NCBI GenBank assembly: GCA_029959085.1
Contig: JARWIR010000039.1
Span: 6,076,001 to 6,140,000, forward strand
Direction: 5' to 3'
Length of the DNA stretch: 64,000 nt
DNA from: Nemophila menziesii
Taxonomy: Eukaryota; Streptophyta; Magnoliopsida; Boraginales; Hydrophyllaceae
A program made the position numbers and the translations under genes. Under the pieces are notes generated by a model. It had not been told where the DNA came from. It saw nothing but the letters and a program-made list of their open reading frames with translations, and ran no database searches. Below, in pieces: positions 1-9,773 of this stretch. How positions within the stretch are numbered: the stretch's first letter is position 1; the number at the start of each line of letters is the position of its first letter.

Positions 1-31
1 GGCAAATGCCCGGTATAAAGCTCTTATTCGG

Positions 32-1348
32 TCACCTGATCGCCTTCACGGTGCTCCTCACGTAATCGTATTGCACCTTTTGACTCAAGCCTTGACCATC
101 GGTTGACTCAGATTGACTCTGAGTCACCTTTTCCGTCATCGCGTCCTTGACCAATTTCTGTTACATAATAAACAAAAAATTAATTAAATTTGACTTAAGA
201 TGAAAAAATAATTAATAATTAACTTAGAAAAAAAACTTACATCGGCTTTTTCGTAGCCCTCCGACCTCCACTGTTTCGTCTTCTTGCTTTTACCCACCAC
301 CTCGTAAAAACCACCCACACGCGGAATTGGGATGTCTTGTTGGGTAGCCTCATCCCTGATCACCAGATTCCCTCCCGGGAATAATTCTTCACCCTGTTTC
401 ATAAAAATAAAAAATATTCAAAATACATAATAAATTAATAATTAAAGAATTTACTTAAATAAAAAACCACCTCGTATAGCATATCCCGAGTTCGGGAATA
501 CCTCCTCGACCCCGCTCCACTCTTGTTTTTTTGCTTTTCTCGATTCTTTTTATTTTCTTCTGCTTGATGCTACAAAAATTTAAAATTCAATTATTAATAA
601 AAACTATTATAATTTAAAATATATACTTAAATTAAAAAAATCAAAAGTTCACCTTTGCTTTTCTCGAGCCCCAATACTCACAACACTTAGCCCACACCTC
701 ATCGGATAACCAATCTGGCTTCAAACCTTTTCTCCAAAACTTCTTCTTCCCGTTATGTTTGTAGTCCTTAAATCTGATCCTCATCGTATCGTCTAGGTTT
801 CCGTGAATCAAATTCTAGTCATTCCTCTTTCTCCAACTCTTTTTGTTAAAATAATTCTATAAAAAAATATATTGTTTAAATTTAAATTAGAATAATAAAT
901 TAATTTTAAAAAATATTAACAATTAAATTTGTACCGATAATCTCTTAATCACGGCGTGTTTGTCCGCGTCCGGTACTTTATCCGAAGCCGGGTGATAGGG
1001 TGGAATCCTCTCTCGAACTGTAATGCTGAACACTTGCGAAACGTGGTGCCCGTACTTGCCTGATGGACTCCACGTGTCGTCTAGTATACAAAAATCTACC
1101 AGCAAAGGCCATCCTACAGCTTTTAGTGCCCTCATCGCAGTTTTGAGTGCAGCGCTACCCCTTTTTTTCGTCAAACGGTTTTAACATTGAATTAATTAGT
1201 GTTGACTTTATTTTTTAAGGAATTAATAATTTGAATTTGTTTATTTACCGGGCTGGTTTGCACAGTCGGCTAAATTTCTGTTTGGATTTTTATTTTGTTC
1301 ACTACCACCACCGTCCCCTCCGTGTTGTCTAGTCATCACATCGGCCAT
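32..1348 (-). CDS. Plant transposase, Ptta/En/Spm (Transposase_24-like), six coding exons, possibly degenerate
   Basis: Spliced model on the minus strand: exons about 1348-1249, 1160-935, 814-653, 569-471, 393-241 and 157-32 (TGA at 34-32), roughly 285 codons. The last four exons and their GT-AG introns all join in phase 0 (donors AAG|GTGAAC, GAG|GTGGTT, GAT|GTAAGT; acceptors TTTTGTAG, GAAACAG, TAACAG), which strongly supports the gene. Family hallmarks seen: a VPDADK segment (exon 2); an aromatic/basic stretch with KFW and W..EVW..CCEYWGS (exon 3); the NKKNREKQKNKSGAGSRR signature (exon 4); then a GGFYEVVG motif and a Gln/Ser-rich tail. Members of this family are encoded by CACTA transposons. 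Oddities: exon 1 (starts MADVM, Gly-rich) ends in phase 1, but exon 2 needs two preceding bases, so the nearest GT-AG pair does not keep frame. If exon 3 started at 838 it would contain an in-frame TAG (817-815); using that AG as acceptor avoids it. It may be functional or newly broken. Confidence 0.62.
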
Positions 1349-2512
1349 CTAGCATTTTATAGTGAAATTAAAATATAGAATAAAAAAACATAAAAAATAC
1401 TAAATTATTACATCACCAAAAATAAAAACATGAAAATAAAATAAAATAAATTATTACAATCATAAATTAAATAAATCAAATAAATTAAAACATAAATAAA
1501 ACATCGGGAATCTTTCACATCCAATATATAACACACGTACAATCTGTATTATACAAAAACAATTATATTAGTCATATAATAAAATAATTTATAATTTTTT
1601 TAATATTTAAAAAACTATTATTATATAGTAAAATAAATATATTTTTCTTAAATTGCATAAAAGTCCCTATATATATTTTAAATTGCATAAAGATCCCTAA
1701 TTATTTTTATAAAATTTCATGAAAGTCCATATTTATTTTTTATAAAATTGCATAAAAGTCACTATATATTTTTTTAATTGAATAAAGGCCCCTATTTATT
1801 TTTATAAAATTTCATGAAAGTTCCTATTTATTTTTTATAAAATTGCATAAAAGTCCTTATATATTTTTCCTAAAAATCATAACAAAAATCACAAAATTCC
1901 CAAAAAATCATCCAAATTAATTTTCAAAAAAACCATGAATTACATGTTTAAATTAACAAAAAATAAACCATAATAACACTACTTAAATTCGGATTTAAGA
2001 ATCAAGCACCAAAAAAAGGAAAAAAAATTAATTAGATTTCACAAATTACATTTTTCACCCATTTAACATCAATTTTTGGTTTAAAAAAATTCATACAACA
2101 CTTTAATTACACCCTAATACTCTCGGAATTAAAAATAACATGTAATCATCAAAGAAAAAAATACAAAAAAAAGACATGAAAATTAAAAGACAAAAATTGG
2201 TTGGAATACTTACCTTATAGGATGAAATTGGAGCTGATTTGGTGTTGAATCCATGCCATATTGATTCGGATTGAAACGCAAACAAAAAAAATGATTAGAA
2301 ATATAAAAATGGAGAAAAAAAGATTAAAAAATTATAGAAAATGGAATGGAATGAGATTGTTTGGGTTGGATTTGTTTACCTTTGTTGAAGATTTGATGTT
2401 GCTTCGATCCTAGAATCGCCCCTTCGAGTGGATAAAAGAAGATCTCTCGTTTTTTTGATTTTTTGTATAAGGAATGAATGTGAATAGTGAGCTCTCGGTG
2501 TAGATATATGGA
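1349..2512 (-). promoter_or_regulatory. Leader introns and TATA-like promoter of the CACTA transposase gene
   Basis: Reading the minus strand inward from the subterminal repeats, there is a TATA-like TATATCT at about 2509-2502. Two leader exons then seem to end at good donors: AAAG|GTAAAC (exon end 2380) and AAG|GTAAGT (exon end 2214). The small open frame at 2285-2103 begins without ATG and runs through the second donor, so I read it as leader rather than protein. The rest (1380-2200) is AT-rich intron-like DNA holding the minisatellite at 1645-1875. Transcript structure is inferred from splice motifs only. Confidence 0.4.
1645..1875. repeat. ~32-bp minisatellite in the transposase leader intron
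   Basis: Seven imperfect copies of a unit shaped 'ttgcataaaagtccctatat' plus a T-rich spacer. Two variants partly alternate ('gcataaaagt' and 'tcatgaaagt'), hinting at a two-unit higher-order period near 64 bp. Confidence 0.75.
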
Positions 2513-2518
2513 TTTTTT

Positions 2519-2815
2519 TCTAGCGACTACTTCGTGTAGTTGCTAGAGACAAGGAAAGTAGTCGCCAGAGAGTCGATTACTTACACGTGTCTGTATTTTG
2601 ACCACGTCAACTGGTCTTTGGCGACTACAATGTAGTCGCTAGACCTCATACTAAAACGCGTGTCCTTTCGTGGACGGGAAAATGGACCGCCATGGAGTAA
2701 AGGGAAATTAATTCGACGTTTAGCGACTACATTGTAGTCGCTAGTTGTTAAGAGTCATTAGCGATTAGTTCATGAATATGAACTACTCGCTAGAGCTAAT
2801 AGGTAGTCGCTAGAA
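2519..2815. repeat. CACTA subterminal palindromic repeats (TAGCGACTAC family)
   Basis: Several copies in both orientations of a decamer-like motif TAGCGACTAC/GTAGTCGCTA. 2721-2743 is a perfect 11-bp inverted repeat around one base. 2619-2642 and 2521-2546 are further near-palindromes, with half-sites near 2560 and 2805. In En/Spm-type elements, arrays of short subterminal motifs are the binding sites of an element-encoded protein. GC content is clearly higher than in the flanks. Confidence 0.7.
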
Positions 2816-2950
2816 TTTTTTTTTTTAAATTTAAAAAATAAACTTACCTCCATTTGCAATAATCCAAAATTTCAATTCACTTCCAAATGATCATTTAAAT
2901 TAAATTCAATTCCAAACTATCAATAAATTATATTTAGTTTCAAGCATTCA

Positions 2951-3790
2951 ATCGTTTGGGGTATCTAGTCAGCATTTATAGTTAAACTTGGGTCAAATTA
3001 ATCATTTGGAGTATCTAGTCAAGTATTTGGGTCAAAATTGAGTGTTTGGAGTATCTAGTCAACTATTTAGGTCAAAATTGAGTGTTTTGGGTATCTAGTC
3101 AACTATTTGGGTCAAAATTGAGTGCTTGGGGTATCTAGTCAACTATTTGGGACAAACTTGAGTGTTTGGAGTTTCTAGTCAACTTTTTGGGTCAAAGTTG
3201 AGTGTTTGGAGTTTCTAGTCCACAGTTAGGGTCAAACTTGAGCGTTTGGGGTATTCAGTCAACTATTAAAGTCAAAGTTGAGTGTTTGGGGTATCTAGTC
3301 AACAGTTAGGGTCAAACTTGAGTGTTTGGGGTATTCCGTCAACTATTAAAGTCAAAGTTGAGTGTTTGGGGTATCTAGTCAACAGTTAGGGTCAAACTTG
3401 AGTGTTTGGGGTATTCAGTCAACTATTAAAGTTAATGTTGAGTGTTTGGGGGTATCTAGTCAACTATTTGGGTCAAAGTTGAGTGTTTGGAGTATCTAGT
3501 CAACTATTTGGGTCAAAATTGAGTGTTTGGGGTATTTAGTCAACTATTTGGGTCAAAATTGAGTGTTTGGAGTTTCTAGTCAACTATTTTGGTCGAACTT
3601 GAGTGTTTGGAGTATCTAGTCAACTATTTGGGTCAAAGTTGAGTATTTGGAGTTTCTAGTCAACAGTTATGGACAAACTTGATTGTCTGGGGTATTCAGT
3701 CAACTATTAAAGTCAAAGTTGAGTGTTTGGGGTATCTAGTCAACAATTAGGGTCAAACTTGAGTGTTTCGGGTATTCAGTCAACTATCTA
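2951..3790. repeat. 40-bp tandem satellite, about 21 copies
   Basis: The phrase 'gtatctagtc' recurs every 40 bases (one 41-base step near 3450, one longer step near 2970-3000). The monomer is 'gtatctagtc' + 'aactatttgg' + 'gtcaaaattg' + 'agtgtttggg'. A variant monomer with 'aacagttagg' alternates in 3220-3440, suggesting local higher-order structure. The array stops abruptly at about 3790, inside sequence equal to the tail of the GGTTAA blocks found elsewhere. It has no copies elsewhere in the window. Confidence 0.92.
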
Positions 3791-4000
3791 GTTCAAATTA
3801 GAATTGAGGTTCAAACCTTAAGGGTAACGATAAAGTTAGGTTTGCGGTAAAGGTTAAAATTAAGGTTAAGTTTAAGGTTATGATGAAAGTTAAGTTTTAT
3901 GTTTAAAGTTCAAGGTTTAAGGTAAAGTGCAAGGTTAAGTTCTACGTTTAACCGTATGGTTAAGATTAAGAGTTACATGTAAGGTTAAGGTTAACGTGAT
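3791..4000 (+). repeat. Tail end of a GGTTAA block (unit 0)
   Basis: Starts 'agttcaaattagaattgagg' and continues with degenerate GGTTAA hexamers. It matches the last ~200 bases of the complete blocks at 22020-22230, 38920-39140 and 53870-54090. The earlier part of this block is replaced by the 40-bp satellite. Confidence 0.8.
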
Positions 4001-4275
4001 TTTTTTTTATATTAACACATATCCAAATATTTTGGAGTGTGTGGTTCATGATTTTTAATTTATTGGACATACTCTTTTATGCTTATAGATCATTTGTTGG
4101 ATTTAGCTTGCAACCATTTTTTTTAAAACAATTAATTCAAATTTCATTTTTCATAGTTCAAGATTTAATTTTCTCGTTTTATGGTTCATGTAAAAGGTAA
4201 GATTTGGTGTTATTAACAAGGAAACGAACCCCAATCCCTTATGTGAGCCTTTAAAATAAGTTTTTGTCAATTTAC

Positions 4276-4324
4276 GGTATCGAACCTAAGTCCCCTAGAA
4301 GAAAGTAAGATATCCAACACGCTA
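4276..4324 (-). other. tRNA-like Pol III A/B-box segment (SINE-like), repeated in each unit
   Basis: On the minus strand, TAGCGTGTTGG (4324-4314, close to an A box) is followed 27 bases later by GGTTCGATACC (4286-4276), which fits the B-box consensus GGTTCGANNCC exactly. The same pair recurs at 39557-39547/39519-39509. B-box versions occur at 47056-47046 and, decayed to GGTTTGAT, near 22510, 31080, 54370 and 57940. It could be the relic of a tRNA-derived SINE. Confidence 0.4.
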
Positions 4325-6321
4325 GGATAAAAAAATAGAATAATGTGTATAGAGTGTATGGAGTGATATAAGAGACAATTAAGTTTTCTTTTATTAGTAA
4401 AAACAATTATTACAATTAGTGCGAATAAGTAAATTAATGGGTTACAAATGATCATGGTCGTCTTTTATGTATCGTAGACGTCTTTTATCATATATATGTA
4501 GTTGTAAAATATAAATAATTTAAAAGGTCACAAATCAATAAAAATATACATAAAAAATTGAACGCAAATGTTTTAAAAAATTCATTAAATATTAATATTA
4601 CGACGTCGTTACCGTTTTTAATATGCATTTATATCGTCCAATAAATTAAAATGGTTTTGACGTAAAAATAATATGGTAATAATTATAAATATTTTTTTGT
4701 TTGAAATAAAAACATATGTGAAAAAACATGAAATTAAATGAGGGAGTGAATGTAGGGATTGTAGATTATCCAGATAATCGTTTATGTAGAGGATGTGAAT
4801 TGTTTAAAAAAATGCTTTATAATGTAGATTCACAACCTTTGGTCAACACATGTTATATAATATTGATATATATGGTCTAAAGTTTTTTATATTATACTAA
4901 CATTTATTATGTCCAAAAAGATATATAACTTGATATTTTTGTACTCATATTCAAACTCAAAATCAACACAAAACTCTCATAATTCGTATTAATTTCTCAT
5001 ATTCTCGTTTATTATTGAATCAAAATCACATCACCCTTCCTTTTTATTATTATTACATTTGCAAAGGTCGAATTAATTACTTAAAAATGTCTTCAGGAAT
5101 GGGTCATATCTAGTGCTTATATATTTCATATATAAACTCTTCTTTAGTAGTGGTAGTTATGATTGAGTATGAATCCAACCTAAATCGATCAACACAAAGA
5201 ACTATATGAAGGCTTTTCTTTACTTAGGCCCAACATTAGTCAGTTATTGAAGCTAACCATTTATAAGTTATATAAATATGTACAATCTAAAACTTAACTC
5301 TCAGTTTCATTTCATATTTCTCTCCAACAATACTAATTTATCATATTTTTGTATCAGTTCCACTATAATAACTAATTAATATGTATAATACTAGTATAAC
5401 AAAATTATATTATAAATCTAATGATCTAGTTTGTAATACTTAAATTTTTTGTTTGAATCATCATTATTTTAATAAATTTTTCTACTGTATTTATGTATAT
5501 GTCTAAGTATTTAAGATATCAATAAATATCTATATAATTTGTATAGATCCATATATTTTTATTATTGATCTTGCAAAAGTTTATAGTTTAAATATATAGT
5601 TTTGTATATTGTTTATTGTATTATATACAAAAATATAGGCAAATACTTTTTAAAAAATATATTTTTGTATTTTTTAAATATATGTATATTAGTATTTAAT
5701 TAATTTATTATATAAAAATATAAATCTATTTATCAAACCTGTCTATATATAATTAATAGATTTATATATTTCTATTCTTTAAATGTGTATGAAATCGTTT
5801 TTTGTTTTTTATGTCGGTTGTTATACTATGTATCTCTCTTAAAAATATATTTTTGTACTTATGATTTTTTAAATGGTACTGAATAAAAAAATTCTAAATA
5901 GAACGTAAGAAACAATTAACGAATCAATCCACAAACACATGTATTGAATTGCAATTTAAGTTTTACGGAAAGTACATGTAACTTTACATATTTTATAATA
6001 TTGTAAACCAACATGTGTATCATATTTAAATTAACTATTATGGTGTATAAATTTGAAATACTATAAGATTTTTATGGATTGTTAAAACTCTATAGGATTT
6101 GTAGACTCATTGGTGTGTTTATTTTTTAATCTTGAACAAATTTTTACTAGTTTTACAATAACATATATAGGCTTTGTCAAATTATATTAATACATAAAGG
6201 AATCGGTCATACTCATGTTTTATAAGGATGAAATTATGGGCTAAAAAATTGAAAACACTATTATACACATCATTACGTCTATTGAAAAAAAAAATGATTC
6301 CTAACATACTAACTTGTATTA

Positions 6322-6561
6322 TAAGCTAAGAAATTAGTTATGCTAGAATTAATTAGTTGTTGATATATTTATATCATATTCACGAATTCTTACAACCTTA
6401 TAACATAGATAAATAAAGCTTATTATGTGATTATTTGTGACTAAGCTAAGAAATTAGTTATGCTAGAATTAATTAGTTGTTGATATATTTATATCATATT
6501 CACGAATTCTTACAACCTTATAACATAGATAAATAAAGCTTATTATGTGATTATTTGTGAC
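6322..6561. repeat. Perfect 120-bp tandem duplication
   Basis: 6322-6441 and 6442-6561 appear identical base for base. Other units carry this segment once, so this is a recent local duplication in unit 1. Confidence 0.95.
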
Positions 6562-9500
6562 AATTAATTTAGTTAGTTTTTAATGAAGTTAATTACACCA
6601 TGTATATGGAAATAACACAAAATCTATGTACTTGTATAGGTCTAAAAATACATCTGAGTTCAAAATCGACAAGACAAGAATATTTATGATCACCTTCCTA
6701 TTAAAATTTACTTTTACTTTAGATTTCATTTAACGTGCTAATATGATGCTTTAATATCTGTAATATATTAATAAAACACAAAATTATGTGTTTCGTTAAG
6801 TGAAGACACATTTTACATCGTTAAATATTATAAAATCCAATATTTTTCACATGTTGGGTACAATCAATGTTGATAAAATGACAAGGAAATATGTTGTAAA
6901 TACAAGTTAAACAAGCGATAAGTTGTGTTTCATTAATTGACACAAAAAATGAGACAAATGATACGTCTGGTTATAATTATAAATTAAATTTGCAACCGAT
7001 GAATTTTTTTTCTTTGGTTGTCTTTCTTTAATTTTGTTTCAAATATGTAATCGATGAGTTTTCTTTATTTTGTTTCACATTACATATGTATGCCATATGT
7101 TCATATTTTTTTACTTTTGGTTAGAGTATTTATATAATAATGTACGATGTACCTAATTGTTCCTTTTAATTTTTCATATATTTGTATCAGTTAGGGTACA
7201 ACAAAACAAAATATACTAGTTAGACGATTTAATACTAGTTTACGAAAAATATATTATAGATCTAATGATTTGATTTGTAATACTTAAATTTTTTGTTTAT
7301 ATAACATTATTTTTCTAATAATTTTTCTAATGTATTTATGTATATATCTAAGTTTTTAACATATGTATATATAACTATATTTATGTATAGATATATATAT
7401 TTTTTATTATTGATCTTGCTGAATTTTATATTTTATATATATAAAGTTGTAAAATTTTTATATAAGAAAATAGAACATAAATTTTTGTATTTATTTGCAT
7501 ATTTTTAAAATCAGTAAATATGTATCTTTTATACAAAAACACAAACACACACACACATATATATATATTTTCATTAATTTATTATATAAATATAAAAATA
7601 TATTTATCAAATATATCTATATATAATTATTATAATTATTTATTTATGTTCTTTTATAGTGTATGAAATATTTTTTTGTTTTTATTTTAGTTGCTATATT
7701 ATGTATTTATCTCAAAAAAATAAATATGTAAGTATGATTTATTAAATGGTAGTGAATACAACTTTTTCAAAATAGAAAGTAAGAAACAATCCACAAACAC
7801 ATGTAATAAATTACATTTTAAGTTTTACAGAAAGTACATGTAACTTTACATATTTTATCATATCGTAGACAAACATGTGTATCAGATCTGAATCAACTTT
7901 CATTAAACTGTTACTAAATAAGAATGTAAATATTTGATTCATATTTGCAGTAACTATTATGGTATATTCATTTGAAATTCAATAATATTTTTATGTATTT
8001 CAAAATCTTTATAGGATTTGTAGACTCATTGGTGTGTTTTAAATCTATAAACATGATACTTTTTAATCATGTACAAAATATGACTAATTTTTCTATATCA
8101 TGTATAGACTTTGTCAAATTATTTTAATACGTACATAAATCGGAAATAGTCATGTCTTATAAGGATGAAAATATGGGCGAAAAGATTGAAAACATTATTA
8201 TACACATTTATACGTCTATTGAAAATAAAATAAAATAAACGATTCCTAAATATTAAGTTTTATTACACGCTAAGAGATTATTTCTGCCACAACTAATAGT
8301 TGTTGGTTTAATTGTATCATATTCATGAATGCTTACAAGCTTATAACCTAGAAAAATAAATCTTATTTATGTGATTATTTGTGATAATAAATTTAGGTAT
8401 TTTAGGATGAGGTTAATTACACAATGTATATGAAAATAACAAAAAATATATGTACTTGTATCGGTCTAATAATACATCTGAGTTCAAAATCGACGAGAGA
8501 ATATTATTTATGATCACCTTCTGAATAAAATTTATTTTCGCTCTACAATGCATTTTACGTGTAACGTGATGTTTAAAATTATCTCATATGTTAATAAGCC
8601 ACCAAACTATATGTGTTGCATTAAGTGTAGACACATTTATCATCATTAAATGGTTCTCGAGCGCTTACGAGTAATATTTTTTTGCTATAATTGTCAAGTG
8701 TCTAAAAGGAATATATCTCTTATGTATTACTAATTTATATATTTATTTATCTTGGAAGATCATTCTTTTTCTCATCTAGACATCACTATTGTCTATCAGT
8801 GCTATTTGGACATTTCAAAATGTCTTCATCGACCTGATAAACCTTGTTCTATATGTTCTAATGGCATTTTTTGTCTCTACCCTAATATATTGAATAATTA
8901 ATCGAACATCTAAATACCAAAATAATGGTGACTTGGACTTAGAAATTCACGTGCATTCTCAATGATTTTTTCGCACATTTTAGTTGTAGTTATGTTGCGT
9001 GTAGGGTGTATATTTTTGTGATATTCATTTCAGTTACAACTATTTTAATATGGTGTCAATCTTTTACACACTAAAATCAAGAGAATTAATTTTTTTTAGC
9101 ATGCATACAAGGATATCAAATCCTTCACCATCTTGTAGAATCCCTTTTTGGAGCACTTACAATTCCTTCTTTCTGTAACAATCACCGTTTATATATTAGT
9201 ATTTCATTAATTTATTATATAAAAATACAAATACATTTATCAAACCTATGTATATATAAAAAATAGATTTATATATTTATATTCTTTGATTGTGTAAGTA
9301 ATTTTTTTTTTAGGTTGGTTAATATATTATGTATCCCTCTTAAAAATATATTTTAGTAGTTATGATTTTCTAAATGGTATTGAATAAAAAAAATTTAAAT
9401 AGAACGTGAGAAATAACTAACGAATCGATCCACAAACTAAATTATTGAATTGGAATTTAAGGTTTACGAAAAGTACATGTAACTTTACATATTTTATAAT

Positions 9501-9773
9501 ATTGTAAACCAACATGTGTATCATATTTATATTAACTTTCATTAAAAGTTATTAACTAAGAATGTAAATATTTGTTTCATATTTGAAAAAACTATTATGG
9601 TTTATTCATTTGAAATACTATAAGATTTTTATGGATTGTTAAAACACTATAGGATTTGTAGACTCATTGTAGAGTTTTTTTTAGTCTTGTACAAAATTTG
9701 ACTAAATTTACAAGATCATGTATAAGCTTTGTCAAATTATATTAATATTTAAAGGAATCGGTCATACTCATGT

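Larger units (their letters stand above)
1..2820 (-). mobile_element. CACTA (En/Spm-like) DNA transposon, partial: one end plus transposase gene
   Basis: The stretch has the organisation of a plant CACTA element read on the minus strand. Palindromic subterminal repeats built on TAGCGACTAC/GTAGTCGCTA lie at 2519-2815, a promoter-like region and intron-containing leader follow inward, and a Ptta/En/Spm-type transposase gene ends at 32. The rest of the element lies beyond position 1. I could not find the terminal CACTA/TAGTG motif or a 3-bp target duplication near 2820, where the sequence runs into poly-T and AT-rich DNA (2816-2950), so the outer tip is probably lost or decayed. Element identity rests on the combination of the protein family and the subterminal repeats. 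Confidence 0.6.
4001..9773 (+). repeat. Macro-repeat unit 1, left part (non-coding, AT-rich)
   Basis: Begins with the unit landmark (4016, 'cacatatccaaatattt') and follows the order seen in other units: tRNA-like A/B box segment (4276-4324), 'gtagattcacaacctttggt' near 4830, then 'gaatgggtcatatctagtgc' near 5096. Compared with unit 4, about 1.8 kb is missing near 4944. The module with 'aagtacatgtaactttacat' occurs three times here (near 5970, 7830, 9475), so the interior carries repeated ~1.8 kb subrepeats. Near 9190 the order jumps backwards, showing rearrangement. Nothing protein-coding was seen. Confidence 0.75.

Noticed and set aside
2103..2285. 60-codon minus-strand frame near the CACTA promoter
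   Set aside because: It has no ATG at its start and reads through a strong splice donor (AAG|GTAAGT at 2214); better explained as leader exon.
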